Assembly (NCBI GenBank): GCA_021397845.1
Contig: CM038038.1
Location: 60,320,748 to 60,384,747, forward strand
Source of the DNA: Areca catechu
Lineage: Eukaryota > Streptophyta > Magnoliopsida > Arecales > Arecaceae
Direction of reading: 5' to 3'
Length of the DNA stretch: 64,000 bases
The notes below the pieces were generated by a model that made no database searches, was not told the origin of the DNA, and worked only from the letters and a program-made list of their open reading frames with translations. Shown here piece after piece: positions 23,149 to 34,717 of this stretch (position 1 is the first letter of the stretch; every line of letters begins with the position of its first letter). The translations under genes were made by a program, and so were the position numbers.

Positions 23149-23828
23149 TGATGCAAAAATTTACCTTGCTTTTTAATGAGAAATAAAAAATTCTTCTTTT
23201 TAATATTTATCAGATTATGAAAATTCCACCTTTCATGAATAAAAAAAAAATCTTCTAAGTATAAGACAATCGGATTAAATGAGTAAATCTTCAAGGAAAA
23301 TCGATCTAATTATGACACCATCTCCAACACTAACTTTTATTTGAAAAAATCCAGTTTAAACAATTTCGAACAAGTTCATTGAATTAATAATTTTTGATGG
23401 AACAAGTCAATTGAAAAATATGAACTTCAATTCCTTTTAAAAAAGTAGTTAACAATAATCTTTAAGTTGTCCAAACTTTCAATCTAATTATAATATTTTA
23501 GTTTAACTAGCTAACTATCCTCTCATTTTTTCTTTCGTGAAAAACTTTTTCAAATGAAGTAAGTAATCATACCAACTTCGCCAGACATTATCTTTCTATC
23601 AGAAGTGCAGTCGTTCGGAGAGCCATATAACCGCATTTGTCAGAACTCAAGAGGCCGTATAAGATTTGAAATTCAAATCACATGCCTATATATATATATA
23701 TATTTTATAACCGACTTTCCAAGGATTAGAAACAGTGCATGAATTCCCACCAAATCAAAATCTGAAACGTGTTGAAATCTCCTGATATCTAGAAACTTGA
23801 ACCATGAATCATGACCATTGGTGTTCTC

Positions 23829-23836
23829 TATATAAA
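23829..23836 (+). promoter_or_regulatory. TATA box upstream of antisense ORF copy 2
   Basis: TATATAAA within CTCTATATAAAGGGG, about 110 bases before the ATG at 23947; a strong match to the plant TATA consensus. It suggests that copy 2 has its own promoter within the element. Confidence 0.5.
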
Positions 23837-23946
23837 GGGGTCTCAGTTCCAGGGCTTTGAACCAATTTTGTCTCAAGTATTTTTCTTTTGAAACTTTTTG
23901 TTTCAAGGTATAGTCTTTGAAAAGAGATCTTCATCGTATTCAAAAA

Positions 23947-25131
23947 ATGAGGCTAGGCAATAAGAAACCTCATCAGATGCCAAAGAGAAAAGCCAAATCA
24001 CTACGGTTCAGAGAAGAAAGGTCGTTTGTAAGAAGAAGATGTTTGTCAAGAATCATCTCCAACAAATCAGCAATTTCCGAATATATCGCTTCTTCATCCG
24101 AGGAAGAAGAACAGAATCCCTCCATCCGCCTTCCGAAAGAAACAGATCAAGATCAATCTACCAAGCATACTTCAATGGAGAAAGGAAAGGCTCCTATGGA
24201 GGAATCGGTTGATCCGACTGATAACAAAGCCATTCAAGTACTAATTGCTGATACAAGTATCGACAATCCAAAATTAGCAAAAATCATACTACAATCCACT
24301 ATCCTTCGGAAGGATTGGGAGATGACGATCAAGCAGGGAGTGAAAGAAACTTTATCTTCCATCTACCCAAAAATCACAAAGGTAAGTGTGCCTCTTTTCT
24401 TTTTATGACAAACTGCTCGTATCTTAACGACAAATTTTTATTTATTTATTTATTTATTTATTTTATAGTTTGTCAATGATATATCCATGATTGAAAAGAG
24501 TTAGGATCAAGCAAGTAACCTTCAAGAAGATCTTCAGAAGCAACTAGCGGTAGCTAAGGAAGAAAAAGACAAAGCTATCATCGATTGGAAGGTCCTTGGA
24601 TCACAGGTTCTTTTTCTAACTGTGAAGGTCATGTCCCTACATAAACAATTAAAACATATCGAAACATATGCTCAATAGCTTGTGGAAGATGGAGCCAGTA
24701 GAAGAAAAATACTTCATCAGGCAGATGAAGCCATAGAAGAAAAGACTCAAGCATATGAAGAGGTATTAAGTCAAAATCTCCCGATGAAGAAGAGGATATC
24801 GCTTCTTGAAGAGAAATTGAAGCAAACTGAACAAGAAAATGCTTCGTTGATTCAATGGAATTCCCTTGTAATTGAAGAGTTTACAAAATCTGACAGCTTC
24901 TACAAAGGAATAGAAAAAGTAGGAGCTAAAGACTATGATCTCGGTTTTAAGGACTGTATCGACAAGGTCAAAAAGTTATATCCTGATCTTGACTTTTCTT
25001 CTATTTTCATAGATTATTCTGCAGAGAAAGAAGGACAGCCAAACCATGATCCGATAATGTCGATTGTCAAGGAAACGTCTAAACAAGAGAAAGCTTCAAT
25101 TGATCAGATCACCCAGAAAGAAGCCAAATAG
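23947..25131 (+). pseudogene. Antisense ORF copy 2 of Tat-1: shortened paralogue, nearly open
   Basis: Exon 1 (23947-24381) is fully open, 145 codons from ATG, ending in phase 0 at ...PKITK. The intron 24382-24468 (87 bp) has a consensus donor GTAAGT and acceptor TTATAG and an ATTT-repeat tract before the acceptor. Exon 2 (24469-25131) continues the frame for 220 codons with only two stops (TAG at 24502-24504 and at 24676-24678). The exons match copy 1: KGKAPM, DNPKLAKIILQSTILRKDWE against NDPMLACQLLKSIIIMRDWE, the same intron position, and YDLGFKDCIDKVKKLYPDLD against YNHGLADCLRKVKKFYPNLD. The N-terminal gypsy-type transposon domain of copy 1 is lacking, replaced by a short basic N-terminus. 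Coiled-coil protein of unknown role. Confidence 0.72.
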
Positions 25132-25321
25132 TATATGTAATAGAGAACCGGCGATAATTTTACTATCGCCTTTTCCTTGCTCTTTTTGTAATAGAATATC
25201 AATGAGATTTTATATTTTCCATCAATATACCAGATCATATTTTGAGATTTTCTAAGATAACATTATTGATAAAATAATAAACCACATTATTTATCATCAG
25301 ATGTTATATGATTAACTTTCT

Positions 25322-25700
25322 AATTGATCAGCGAATCATTGAGTACAAATAAGCTAATAGATCAGATCAATCTGATTTGTCGGGTTGTGATCTTTATCAA
25401 TACAATCTTTTGATCAGTTACTCTGATCATTAAGTATTGATGAGTTAGTGGATCAGGCTAACTCAACTTGTTAAATTTTGATCATCTTATCAGGCCAATC
25501 TTTAGATCAGTTATTCTGATCATTAAATACCGATTGAGTTAGTGGGTCAAACTAACTCTATTTGTCAGATTATGGTCAGCTTATCAGGCCAACCTTTGGA
25601 TCAGTTATTCTGATCATTAAATACCGATTGAGTTAGTGGGTCAGACTAACTCTATTTATCGGATTATGGTCAGCTTATCAGGCTAACTTTTGTTTTCTCT
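25322..25700. repeat. ~93-bp tandem repeat between antisense ORFs and pol of Tat-1 (~4 copies)
   Basis: GATCAGTTATTCTGATCATT recurs with starts near 25412, 25505 and 25599, spacing 93-94 bp, and a weaker copy near 25326. Units share GAGTTAGTGGGTCAGACTAA and GGTCAGCTTATCAGGC. Copies 3 and 4 are most alike. Each unit contains the inverted motif TGATCAG/CTGATCA. Confidence 0.88.
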
Positions 25701-25769
25701 ATTTTTCAGAGAATATTTTAATATCATAGATTTCCTTCGTATAAAAGGAGGAAGAAAAAGAGGATATCT

Positions 25770-26280
25770 TTATTGGTGGTATTGGCGTAGATTTTCTACA
25801 TTCCATGGCCTTGCCAATGGATAACCATCTAGATTTTCAAGTCGATAGGTCCCTGATCGCACAACCTCAGTGATACGATAGGGGCCTTCCCAATTTGGGA
25901 CAAGTTTGCCCTGTTCAGTTGGTTTGGATACAGTAGTTCGGCACAGAATAAGATCTCCAATCCAAAAGATTCGGGCTTTTACTCTTGAATTATAATATCG
26001 CGCCACCCTTTGTCAGTAGGCTGCCATTTTCAGTTGTGCCTGTAACTTGGAGTTTTCAATCAGATCAAGATCAACTCTCCTTCGGTTATCATTATCGGGC
26101 TCTATAAAACCATCAGTTCTTCTGGAATGAAGGACAATCTCTACAGGTAACATTGCTTCACTCCCATAAGCAAGATTAAATGGAGATTCACTCATGGTAG
26201 ATCGAGGAGTTGTTCGGTAAGCCCATAGAACAGAGTTAAGTTCATCAGCCTAAGATTCTTTAGTTTCATTAAAGTTCCAT
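25770..26280 (-). pseudogene. Tat-1 integrase C-terminal end
   Basis: Minus-strand frame from about 26280: KES-stop-ADELNSVLWAYRTTPRS, then SPFNLAYGSEAMLPVEI, a stop at 26015-26013, and in the same frame RVARYYNSRVKARIFWIGDLIL...GPYRITEVVRSGTYRLENLDG...WNVENLRQYHQ, ending at 25770. These are hallmark strings of the integrase core end and C-terminal domain in plant Ty3/gypsy polyproteins. Two in-frame stops and loss of everything upstream make it non-functional. There is no chromodomain, which agrees with the Tat/Athila branch rather than chromoviruses. Confidence 0.9.
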
Positions 26281-26290
26281 GATATATTTT

Positions 26291-26997
26291 CAAGTTAATG
26301 CCATAAGTTTGCGACGTAATCAATATTATTTTGCGGATAATTTTATTTTTAGTAATCATGATATCATCTCTATGTAACATGTGCTACTTAAATTATTTAA
26401 AACCCTTTTTTCCATTGATTTAAAACAAATGCTTCTTACGATGAAGGGATGTTAACTACAAAAAATAAAACGATATAGAAAAATGCTCATAGGAATTCAA
26501 GTAAATTGCAACTACTAAAACTGTCAAAGACAAGAAAAGTAATTCTACATCAAAATTATAAAGGTATTTTTTAAGGAAAAGAAAACCTCACATGGGTTGT
26601 TGAATAAATCCAAATAAAATAATAAAAATAAATAATATGAACAGGACCATACCTACATGGGCTGTTAAGCAGTCCTTTCCCCTCTTTTGCTTCTTCATCC
26701 TCCACAATCTTTTTCTTCTTATTCTTCCTCCTCTATCATCCAGAATAGATCTTAATTTATACCATTTATATTTATTTTGGAGTCTAAATCTGGTAACTTT
26801 ATGAAGACATAAAGGCAATTTGTAACAAAAAAACTTGAGATATTCCAAAAGAATAATTAGATTGGTCAATCATACTCTTCATTGTATTACTCATTCATCA
26901 TATATATTATTCAGCAAAACAAGTGCTAAATCATCTGACTCCTATATATTTTAGCATATTGCATTAGGCTAGGCAAACTTTTAGATGATGAAGCTGG
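26291..26997. other. AT-rich spacer
   Basis: No gene or repeat recognised between the truncated Tat-1 pol and the copia-2 target site; short ORFs here are AT-rich and featureless. Confidence 0.4.
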
Positions 26998-27002
26998 ATC
27001 TT

Positions 27003-29204
27003 TGTTAGGTGTATGCCCTGAAAGCCATGTTGGCTTGACACATTTTAATTTTAGGATATGAACTTTGTACTTAATTTTCCTTATTAATAAAAAGGGTATT
27101 AGTTTCATTCATATTGTTATGTCTATGAATCATCCATGGAGTTAATGGACAATGACACATATTTTCAAGAGTTGAAAAATTGAGGCATGTGTCTTTATAG
27201 ATTAACTCCTAAAAGCTCCTGATTATTTGAATATCATTAGGACAGTGATTGATCCATTAAAATCGGTGCACAGATCACCTCCTTTTTGGATAGATGAGTC
27301 TCTGACCTACAGTATGGTGACACTGGAGTGAGAGTGCAGGTAGTTGATAGAGATCAACGGTACTGAGTATGACCAAGTACAGGAAGTTATACGGAGGGCT
27401 ACTCACTCATCGATAACTTCCTAATGCTGTAGTTGTGTGAATAGTTCCTTGACCTAGAGTGTCTCAGCTAATCATAATAAGGTTACTGTAGTTTGACAGC
27501 ACAATCATATGGTTCCTATCCATACGGGATCTTGCGGTGTTCGTTGACTGCAGTAAGTTTATTGTAGAAGTAGGGTGTTCACTTGTGGGGATCTATCAGC
27601 CTTAGTAGTAAGGTATAATCCTATGCAAACTTAATGAGACTAAGTCCATAAGTCTATAGCCATAGCAGGGTGATAATGAAAAGGTGTTTACATTAGTATC
27701 ACAATTGGACTTGAGTCAATTAAGTTAAGCATATGACTGATGGGTTTGACGAGTATCTGTAACCAACATCATGTTGGGATTTTGATAGAGGAACTGAATC
27801 ACATTGTAACTACACCTAGGGGTTCCAATCTTATTCTGCTGGGTTGTCACTACATACTGCTAGGTATCACTGGTGGATTATGAGAGTCCATTAGGATCAT
27901 TCTCGGATCGATGTTCCTAATTAGGGTTGAGCTGAAATTATTTCAATCCATCGAAAGGAGTTTCGATGATGTATAATAGAGATTATAGCATATCTCATTA
28001 TTAGACAGGATAGGACCTGAGGGGTCACACACATTAGGAGCTCAAGTAACCAATCAGCAAATCAATTTGGACCTAATTGTAAGTGTTATAATTAATATTT
28101 GACCTAATTGTAAATGTTACAATTAATTGATTATGGATTAATTATTAATTAATTTAAATTAGATTTAATTTAATTAAGTTAGACTCGATTATTCCTAATT
28201 AATTTAGGTCAATGTCCTCTTCGAAAAGGTTTGATCGGATTTAAAATCAGCTTCGATTTGACTGTCAAATCATTACATTTGGACCATGACCTAGAGTCCA
28301 GTTAGATTAGGACTCTCTCTCCTTGTCTCCCCTTCTCTCCACACACCAACCTAGTGGGCCCATGCATTTGTGCGACAAATAATTGGGGCGTGAAAGAGGA
28401 GGGCGCTAATATGGAGTTGGCATGAATTAATTAAGAGAGGGAAGAGTCCTTCTCTTCCATTCCTCTTAAATCCTAGCCAGATAAAATAAAATACTTGTAT
28501 TTTGTTTTGATGTGATGGGAGAACTTAAATTTAAAAGGGAGAGAAATGTGGCCGACGCATATAAGCTTATTCTTTCACCGTGAAGAATTATTTTGGGCGT
28601 CTTTCTTCTCTTAGGTGCTAATACCTGAGAGTCTCTCTCCTGGCACCATCTTTTCTTCTCCCTTCTAGAATATTTCTTCCTTGTGATCTTCAAGAGCATT
28701 GAGAGGTCTTCTTCACAAGAGGAAGAATATAGCAAGAGGTCCAAGATATTGCATAGTCTGATTTGCAAGATAGAAGCCGAAAGCTGATCTGGATTCGGAT
28801 CAGCATAGTTTTAAAGCTGGCGATTTGTTGAAAGAGGAGAGGGCTGCAAGGATCTAGCAGTCCAGTGCCCTCTATGACTTGGTTGCGAGAGCTTCATGTG
28901 GATACCAGCAGAGGCCGGACGATTACGCGGCTCCAACAGAATCCTAGCTTTTCAGTAGCAGATCTACACGCTCAGAGTAGTCTCGGATAGTGATCCAGGT
29001 AAGTATTTTATGCTTAAAATAATTTTTATTTTAGATATGATATTTTTTTTATATGTTGCAATATGTTAGGAATTTATGATAAATAAATTAGATTTATTAT
29101 GAATTGCATGATTAGATATAAATTATTTTTATATCTGCTTCCGTTGCGACAGGCTGTTGATGCCTGTTCAATTATAATTTTTAGTTCCTGGGAGAAAACC
29201 AACA
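27003..29204 (+). repeat. copia-2 5' LTR (2202 bp)
   Basis: Starts TGTTAGGTGTATGCCC and ends GAAAACCAACA one base before the primer site. Pairs along its whole length with 34718-36967. Confidence 0.95.
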
Positions 29205-29205
29205 G

Positions 29206-29218
29206 TGGTATTAGAGCC
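29206..29218 (+). other. copia-2 primer binding site
   Basis: TGGTATTAGAGCC, one base different from the initiator tRNA-Met complement TGGTATCAGAGCC. Confidence 0.85.
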
Positions 29219-30742
29219 AGGTTCTCCTTAACATGCATGCATGATAATCAGATCTGAAAGAATTTAGATCAGATTATGATTTTTTGGATCTATGTTGAAC
29301 ATGAGATTGTTCTAGCATAGAATTTCATATTTTGAAATATAATTGATCAAGGGTTGCACAAAGTGATATAAGGTTGTCCTGTTATAGGGTTTACCCTCTA
29401 TAGTGCAAAGGTTGTCCTACTTTGATGTATACCTAGTTTTGAAAGGGATTTTCAAAAGTGTTTTGATTGATTTATGATTATGTATGTTGTTGTACGTGAT
29501 GCACAAAATTAGGATTTAAATCTTAAATATGATTCATGATCATAAGCCACTAATGTCATGCACTTAAATTTAATTTTAAAATTGATTTGATCAAGAAAAT
29601 CAAATTAGCTGCATGAGGATTTGGGTTGAACAAATTAGGTCTAGTGATTGGGCTACAGTAATTAGGGCTTGATTAGATCAACTAGTAACCCTAATATGAT
29701 TTCGAGCAAGTGACTTAACCTAATTGGATGATGATTAGGGTTAGGTCAAGTGTGCTTAAAATTGGTTTTAGATGTAGTCTAGTTAGATCGATTCATTTGA
29801 TAGTGAATCGATAAGTTAAGACCTAATTTGGCTCAATGATGAGCCCAGATCATTAGTTAACCTAATTGAATCTTGTCAGTCAATTGGTGTCTAAGGAAGG
29901 TTTCGATCATGGTTTTAATTGGGGCTAACTCTTTCTCAACCAACTAGTTTGGCGGAAAGAGGGTAAATTGGTAGAACCCTCCCATGGATCAAACTGACCT
30001 GGCCAATTTGGTTGATTAAGTTTTCAAAGGGGTCACTTTTGATTTGAGTTCACCCATGCTAATTAATTTTAGTCAGACATGAGATTGTGCTGACTGAATG
30101 TAATTAGTCATGAGATTGTACTGACTTAATGTAATTGGTTAGTCATGATTTGGCTGATCAATTTAGAAGAGACCTGAATCTAAGCTCCTAATAAATATTA
30201 AGTCATAGGTCTTCCACCATTGTAGGTGTGCGGGTGTCCTACTGGTGTTGATTATTCTTGGCTAGTTATAGTGGTCTAGTTGCATCGGGAAGACACAACC
30301 ACCCTATTAGGCATGAGATGTTGCTAGGCACTGATGGGGTTGGGCCCAATAAATGGGAACGTTGAGGGACTCAATGATGGATTTGTCTAGCAGGAATGGT
30401 GGGTCTGACTTAACTAATGATTGGACCAATAAACGGGCACGTTGAGGTTCCATGATTTAGAGACCAAGTAGCCACAACTTGTATTAGATACATTGGATAA
30501 GAGTTGGCCACTTTTTGGTGTAGCATGTTACCAATAATCGGATATGGTGAGTTGCCGAATATCGATGGGACCGTAGCACCCACTAAAAACCTAGAGTCGC
30601 AGGGTTTTCGCATCTTCATGGGGAGTATGAGAGATCCGAGAAAATAGTGGAAGTTCTAAAATTATTTTTTAAAGATCCTAGAATAATTTTTATGATTAAG
30701 TATAAAGCATCTAATTTGAATCTTCTACTCTTGCAGTTAACC
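29219..30742 (+). other. copia-2 untranslated leader
   Basis: About 1.5 kb between primer site and gag without a usable ORF. A splice acceptor-like CTCTTGCAG lies just before the gag ATG at 30743. Confidence 0.6.
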
Positions 30743-33700
30743 ATGTCTGCTTCAAACCCCTTAGTCCGTGTTCTAGAGACAAACTGACTTGTAGGCCTCA
30801 ATTTTAAAGATTGGTTGAGAAACATCAAAATTATTTTGAGTTCTGAGAAGTTGGGCTATGTGCTTGACCAAGAACCCCCTGTCTTACTTGACCATCCAAA
30901 TGCTCGTCAAATGACTGCATATGAGAAATGGATTGAAGATGATAATAAGGTTAAGTATTATATGTTGGCCTCAATGTCAAATGAATTGCAGAGCCAACAT
31001 GAGGATATGCCAACTGCTAAATCGACTCTGATTCACCTACAAGAGTTATATGGTGAACAAAGTCAAATTGCATGCTTCGAAGTGTCAAAAAGGCTTTTCA
31101 ACAACAAGATGCGTGAAGGGCAGTCAATGCACGATTATTATTTGACAATGATCAAGGATATCGAATAGCTTGAGAGCTGGGTATTCCAATTCATAAGGAG
31201 CTACAGGTGGATTTGATCCTCCAATCGTTGACTAGTTCATATGCTTAATTTGTAATGAATTATAATATGAACAAGTTGAATTATACTTTGCCTGATTTAT
31301 TGAACATGCTGGTAAGCAATGTGGGGACCCTGAAAAGTTCAAGGGGCTCTGTTTTCTTTGTGGAGCAGTCTTCCTCCAAAAGAAAGTCTACTTGGAAGAA
31401 GAAAAAACTTGCAAAGAAGCAGAAGAAGGAGAACAAACAGAAGAAGAAGGACACTCTTAAGAAAGCCAAGGTTAGCAAAGGGAAATGTTTTCACTGCAAT
31501 ACAGATGGCCACTAGAAAAGAAATTATCCTCTCTACCTGGAAAGCCTAAAGAAACAGAAGGAGGATGCACCTTCTGAAGGCAAGCCTATACTCGTTATTG
31601 AATCTAACCTAACGGTTTCATCTACTTCTAGTTGGATTTTAGACTCCGGCTCTAGTGCTCATATATGTATTTCAATGCAGGGCTTGGAAAAAAGTAGAAT
31701 GCTGAGAGAAGGTGAGATGGTCCTACATATCGAAAATGGAGCAAAAGTTGCTGCTCAAGATGTTGGATCATATTCTCTAGTGTTACCTTTAGGGTATAGA
31801 TTAGTATTTAGTGACTGTTATTTTGTGCTTGAAGCTAGTAGAAATTTGATTTCTGTCTCTGTGCTAGCACAGGAAGGATTTGAATTTATATTCAATAAAG
31901 ACTTTTGTAATATTTATTTAAAAAATAAATTGGTTGCAAAAGCTGTTTTAATTGATAGTCTCTATCATTTGCATGCCGATGCATCTTTGAATATTAACGA
32001 GAAAATTAAAGTGAATGCCATAGGACATAAACATCCTAGAGATGACCTAAATAAAAAATACATATAGCACCTAAAGCTTGGTCATATAGGTAAGGACAGA
32101 ATAAACAAACTGAAAAAGGATGGGATTCTAGATTCAGTTAATTCTGAATTATACCCACCTTGTGAGTCACGTCTTCAAGGAAAAATGACCAAGTAATCCT
32201 TTGTAGGACATGGGAAAAGGGCCACAGAATTACTTGCCCTGGTACATACTGATGTATGTGATCCATTTGATGTGCAGTCCATGGATGGCTTTTACTACTT
32301 TATAACCTTTACTAATGATTGTTTATGGTATGGTTATGTATTTCTTATGAGACATAAATCTAAAGCTTTTGAAAAGTTTAAGGAATTAGATATGAGATAG
32401 AAAAATAAACAGGTAAAACCCTTAAGGTTCTTCAATAAGATCAGGGAGGAAAATACCTTAGTAGGGAATTTTTTAGGTTATTTTAAGGACAATGACATAG
32501 TCTCACAATGGACTCCACTTGGTATGCCTCAGCTCAACGAGGTGTCTGAGAGGAGAAATAGGACATTATTAGATATGGTCTGATCCATGATGAGCTTCAC
32601 TGACTTACCTTTATTTCTTTGGGGAGATGCCCTACAAACTTCAATTTATATTCTAAATAGGGTTCCATTTAAATTTGTTCCTACCACACCATATGAGATT
32701 TGGCATGGTAAGAAACCAAGTCTTGCTTATTTCAAGATTTGGAGATGTCCAGCCTATGTTAAAAGAATAATGGTGGACAAGTTGGAATCTAGATATATGA
32801 AAGCTTAGTTTATAGGATATCCTAAAGAAACTTTAGGATATTACTTTTACCTTCCAGAAGATCATAACATGATTGTGAGTAGACATGCCACATTTCTTGA
32901 AAAATAGTTTATTCAGGAAGGTGGTAATGGGAGGTTTATTGAGCTTGATGAGAAAGTCTCTGAAGAGCAGCCAGCTAGAGATCAGATCGAACCTAATCAA
33001 CCAATATACGTAAATGCTCTTCTACCTTGTAGGTTTATTAGAGTCTCCATACATCCTGAAAGGTACTTGGGTATGCTTACAGAGGATATAAAGGAAATGC
33101 TTCTTATTGGGGACAAGGATCAATTGATTGATCCTAAGACTTATGATGAGGCGATGTCAGACATCTACTCTGAGAAATGGTTGAATGCTATGAAGTCAGA
33201 AATTGATTCAATGCATTCTAACCAAGCTTGGTCCTTAGTGGATCCACCAGAGGGTATTGTACCTATTAGTTATAAATGAATCTACAAAAAGAAAATAGGT
33301 GCTGATGGTAAGGTAGAGACCTTTAAAGCTAGGTTAGTGGCGAAAGGGTATAGTCAATGTGAAGGCATTGACTATCATGATACCTTTTCACCAGTAGCTA
33401 TGCCGAAATCCATCCGTACATTGCTTGTAATTGTAGCATATCATGATTGTGAGATATGGCAGATGGATGTGAAAACTGCATTCCTGAATGGATATCTTGA
33501 GGAAGATATCGATATGGAGCAGCCTTTAGGTTTCACTTCCAATGATGAAGATCATAAGGTCTGCAAGCTGCATACATCAATCTATGGATTGAAGCAAGCT
33601 TCTCGGAGTTGGAATACTCGTTTTGATGATGCAATCAAATCATTTGATTTTATCAAAAATAAGGATGAGCCATGTGTTTACAGGAAGGCCAGTGGGAGGG

Positions 33701-34646
33701 CAATGACATTCCTCGTATTGTACGTGGATGATATCCTCCTTATAGGAAATGATATTTCCATGTTGACTTCAGTCAAAAGTTGGTTATCTAAGGAATTCTC
33801 TATGAAAGACTTCGGTAAAGCATCTTATATTTTGGGGATTAAGATCTATAGAGAAAGATCCAATCGAATGCTTGGCCTTTCATAAAAATTGTACATAGAG
33901 GAAGTGCTGAAAAGGTTCAGCATGGAGAACTCTAAAAGAGGATTGTTACCTCTTTGGCATGGCATTAATCTCTCCAAGAAAATGTGTCCCAACACACCTG
34001 AAGGATTCAATGCATGAGCAAGATTCCATATGCTTCGATAATTGGAAGTCTTATGTATGTCATGTTGTGTACTCGACCTGATATAGCTCTTGCTATGAGT
34101 GTCACGAGCAGATATCAGTCGAATCTAGGTGAAGAACACTGGATAGCTATGAAGAACATTCTTAAATACTTAAGAAGGACTAAAGATTTGTTCTTAGTCT
34201 TTGGAGGGAGTTCATAATTAGGGATAAAGGGATATACAAACTCAGACTTTATGTCTGATCTCGATGATAGAAAGTCTACATCAGGGTCTGTATTTTTGTG
34301 CAATGATGGGGCAACTAGTTGGAAGAGTTTCAAACAGCCCATCATAGCAGATTCAATAATGGAAGCAGAGTACATCACTACCTCTGAAGCTGCAAAAGAA
34401 GCCTTCTGGTACAAAAAATTCATCGCAGAGCTTGGAGTGATGCCATTTGATGCTATCCCCATATATTATGACAATAATTGTGCAATAGCTCTTGCTAAGG
34501 AGCCCAGGTCTTACCAGAAGTCCAAGTATATTGAGCGGTGGTTTCATATCATACTCGACTACCTCGAGAAGAAATATATTGAGGTGCGAAGAGTAGACTC
34601 CACAAACAACATGGCATACCCACTGACTAAGACTCTGAGCCAATAG
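30743..34646 (+). pseudogene. copia-2 gag-pol polyprotein, degenerate
   Basis: From ATG 30743 (MSASNPLVRV) a stop comes after 14 codons, then gag continues (LNFKDWLRNIKIIL, EKWIEDDNKV, FEVSKRLFNNKM) to 31168. The zinc knuckle near 31486 (CFHCNTDGH) has lost its last cysteine and contains a stop. Protease LDSGSSAHI is at about 31639. Integrase shows HLKLGHIGKDR, VHTDVCDPF and LNEVSERRNRTLL but is frameshifted around its second catalytic aspartate. Reverse transcriptase (33337-33885) reads AKGYSQCEGIDYHDTFSPVA, WQMDVKTAFLNG, YGLKQASRSWN and an intact YVDD at 33721-33732. RNase H (34251-34646) has DRKSTSGSVF and EAEYI. The domain order is copia. Many stops rule out function. Confidence 0.93.
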
Positions 34647-34717
34647 AAGGCTGAAGTTTACTTTGAGAAAATGGGACATAGATATGTAGCCAATTAGCTT
34701 TAGTGCAAGTGGGAGAT

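Larger units (their letters stand above)
19893..26290 (-). mobile_element. Tat-1: 3' half of a Ty3/gypsy (Tat/Grande-type) element with antisense ORFs
   Basis: Minus-strand order: end of integrase (about 26280-25770), a tandem-repeat spacer (25700-25322), two plus-strand (antisense) ORFs with introns, a polypurine tract (20527-20515) and the 3' LTR (20514-19893). Additional ORFs antisense to pol between pol and the 3' LTR are a known trait of Grande and other Tat-lineage elements, and the PF04195-like domain fits that. Above about 26.3 kb no further pol is readable, so gag, protease, reverse transcriptase and the 5' LTR are missing and no target duplication can be found. Confidence 0.82.

Noticed and set aside
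25322..25700. CRISPR-like direct repeats
   Set aside because: The spacers are as conserved as the repeats; it is an ordinary 93-bp tandem repeat in a plant retroelement.
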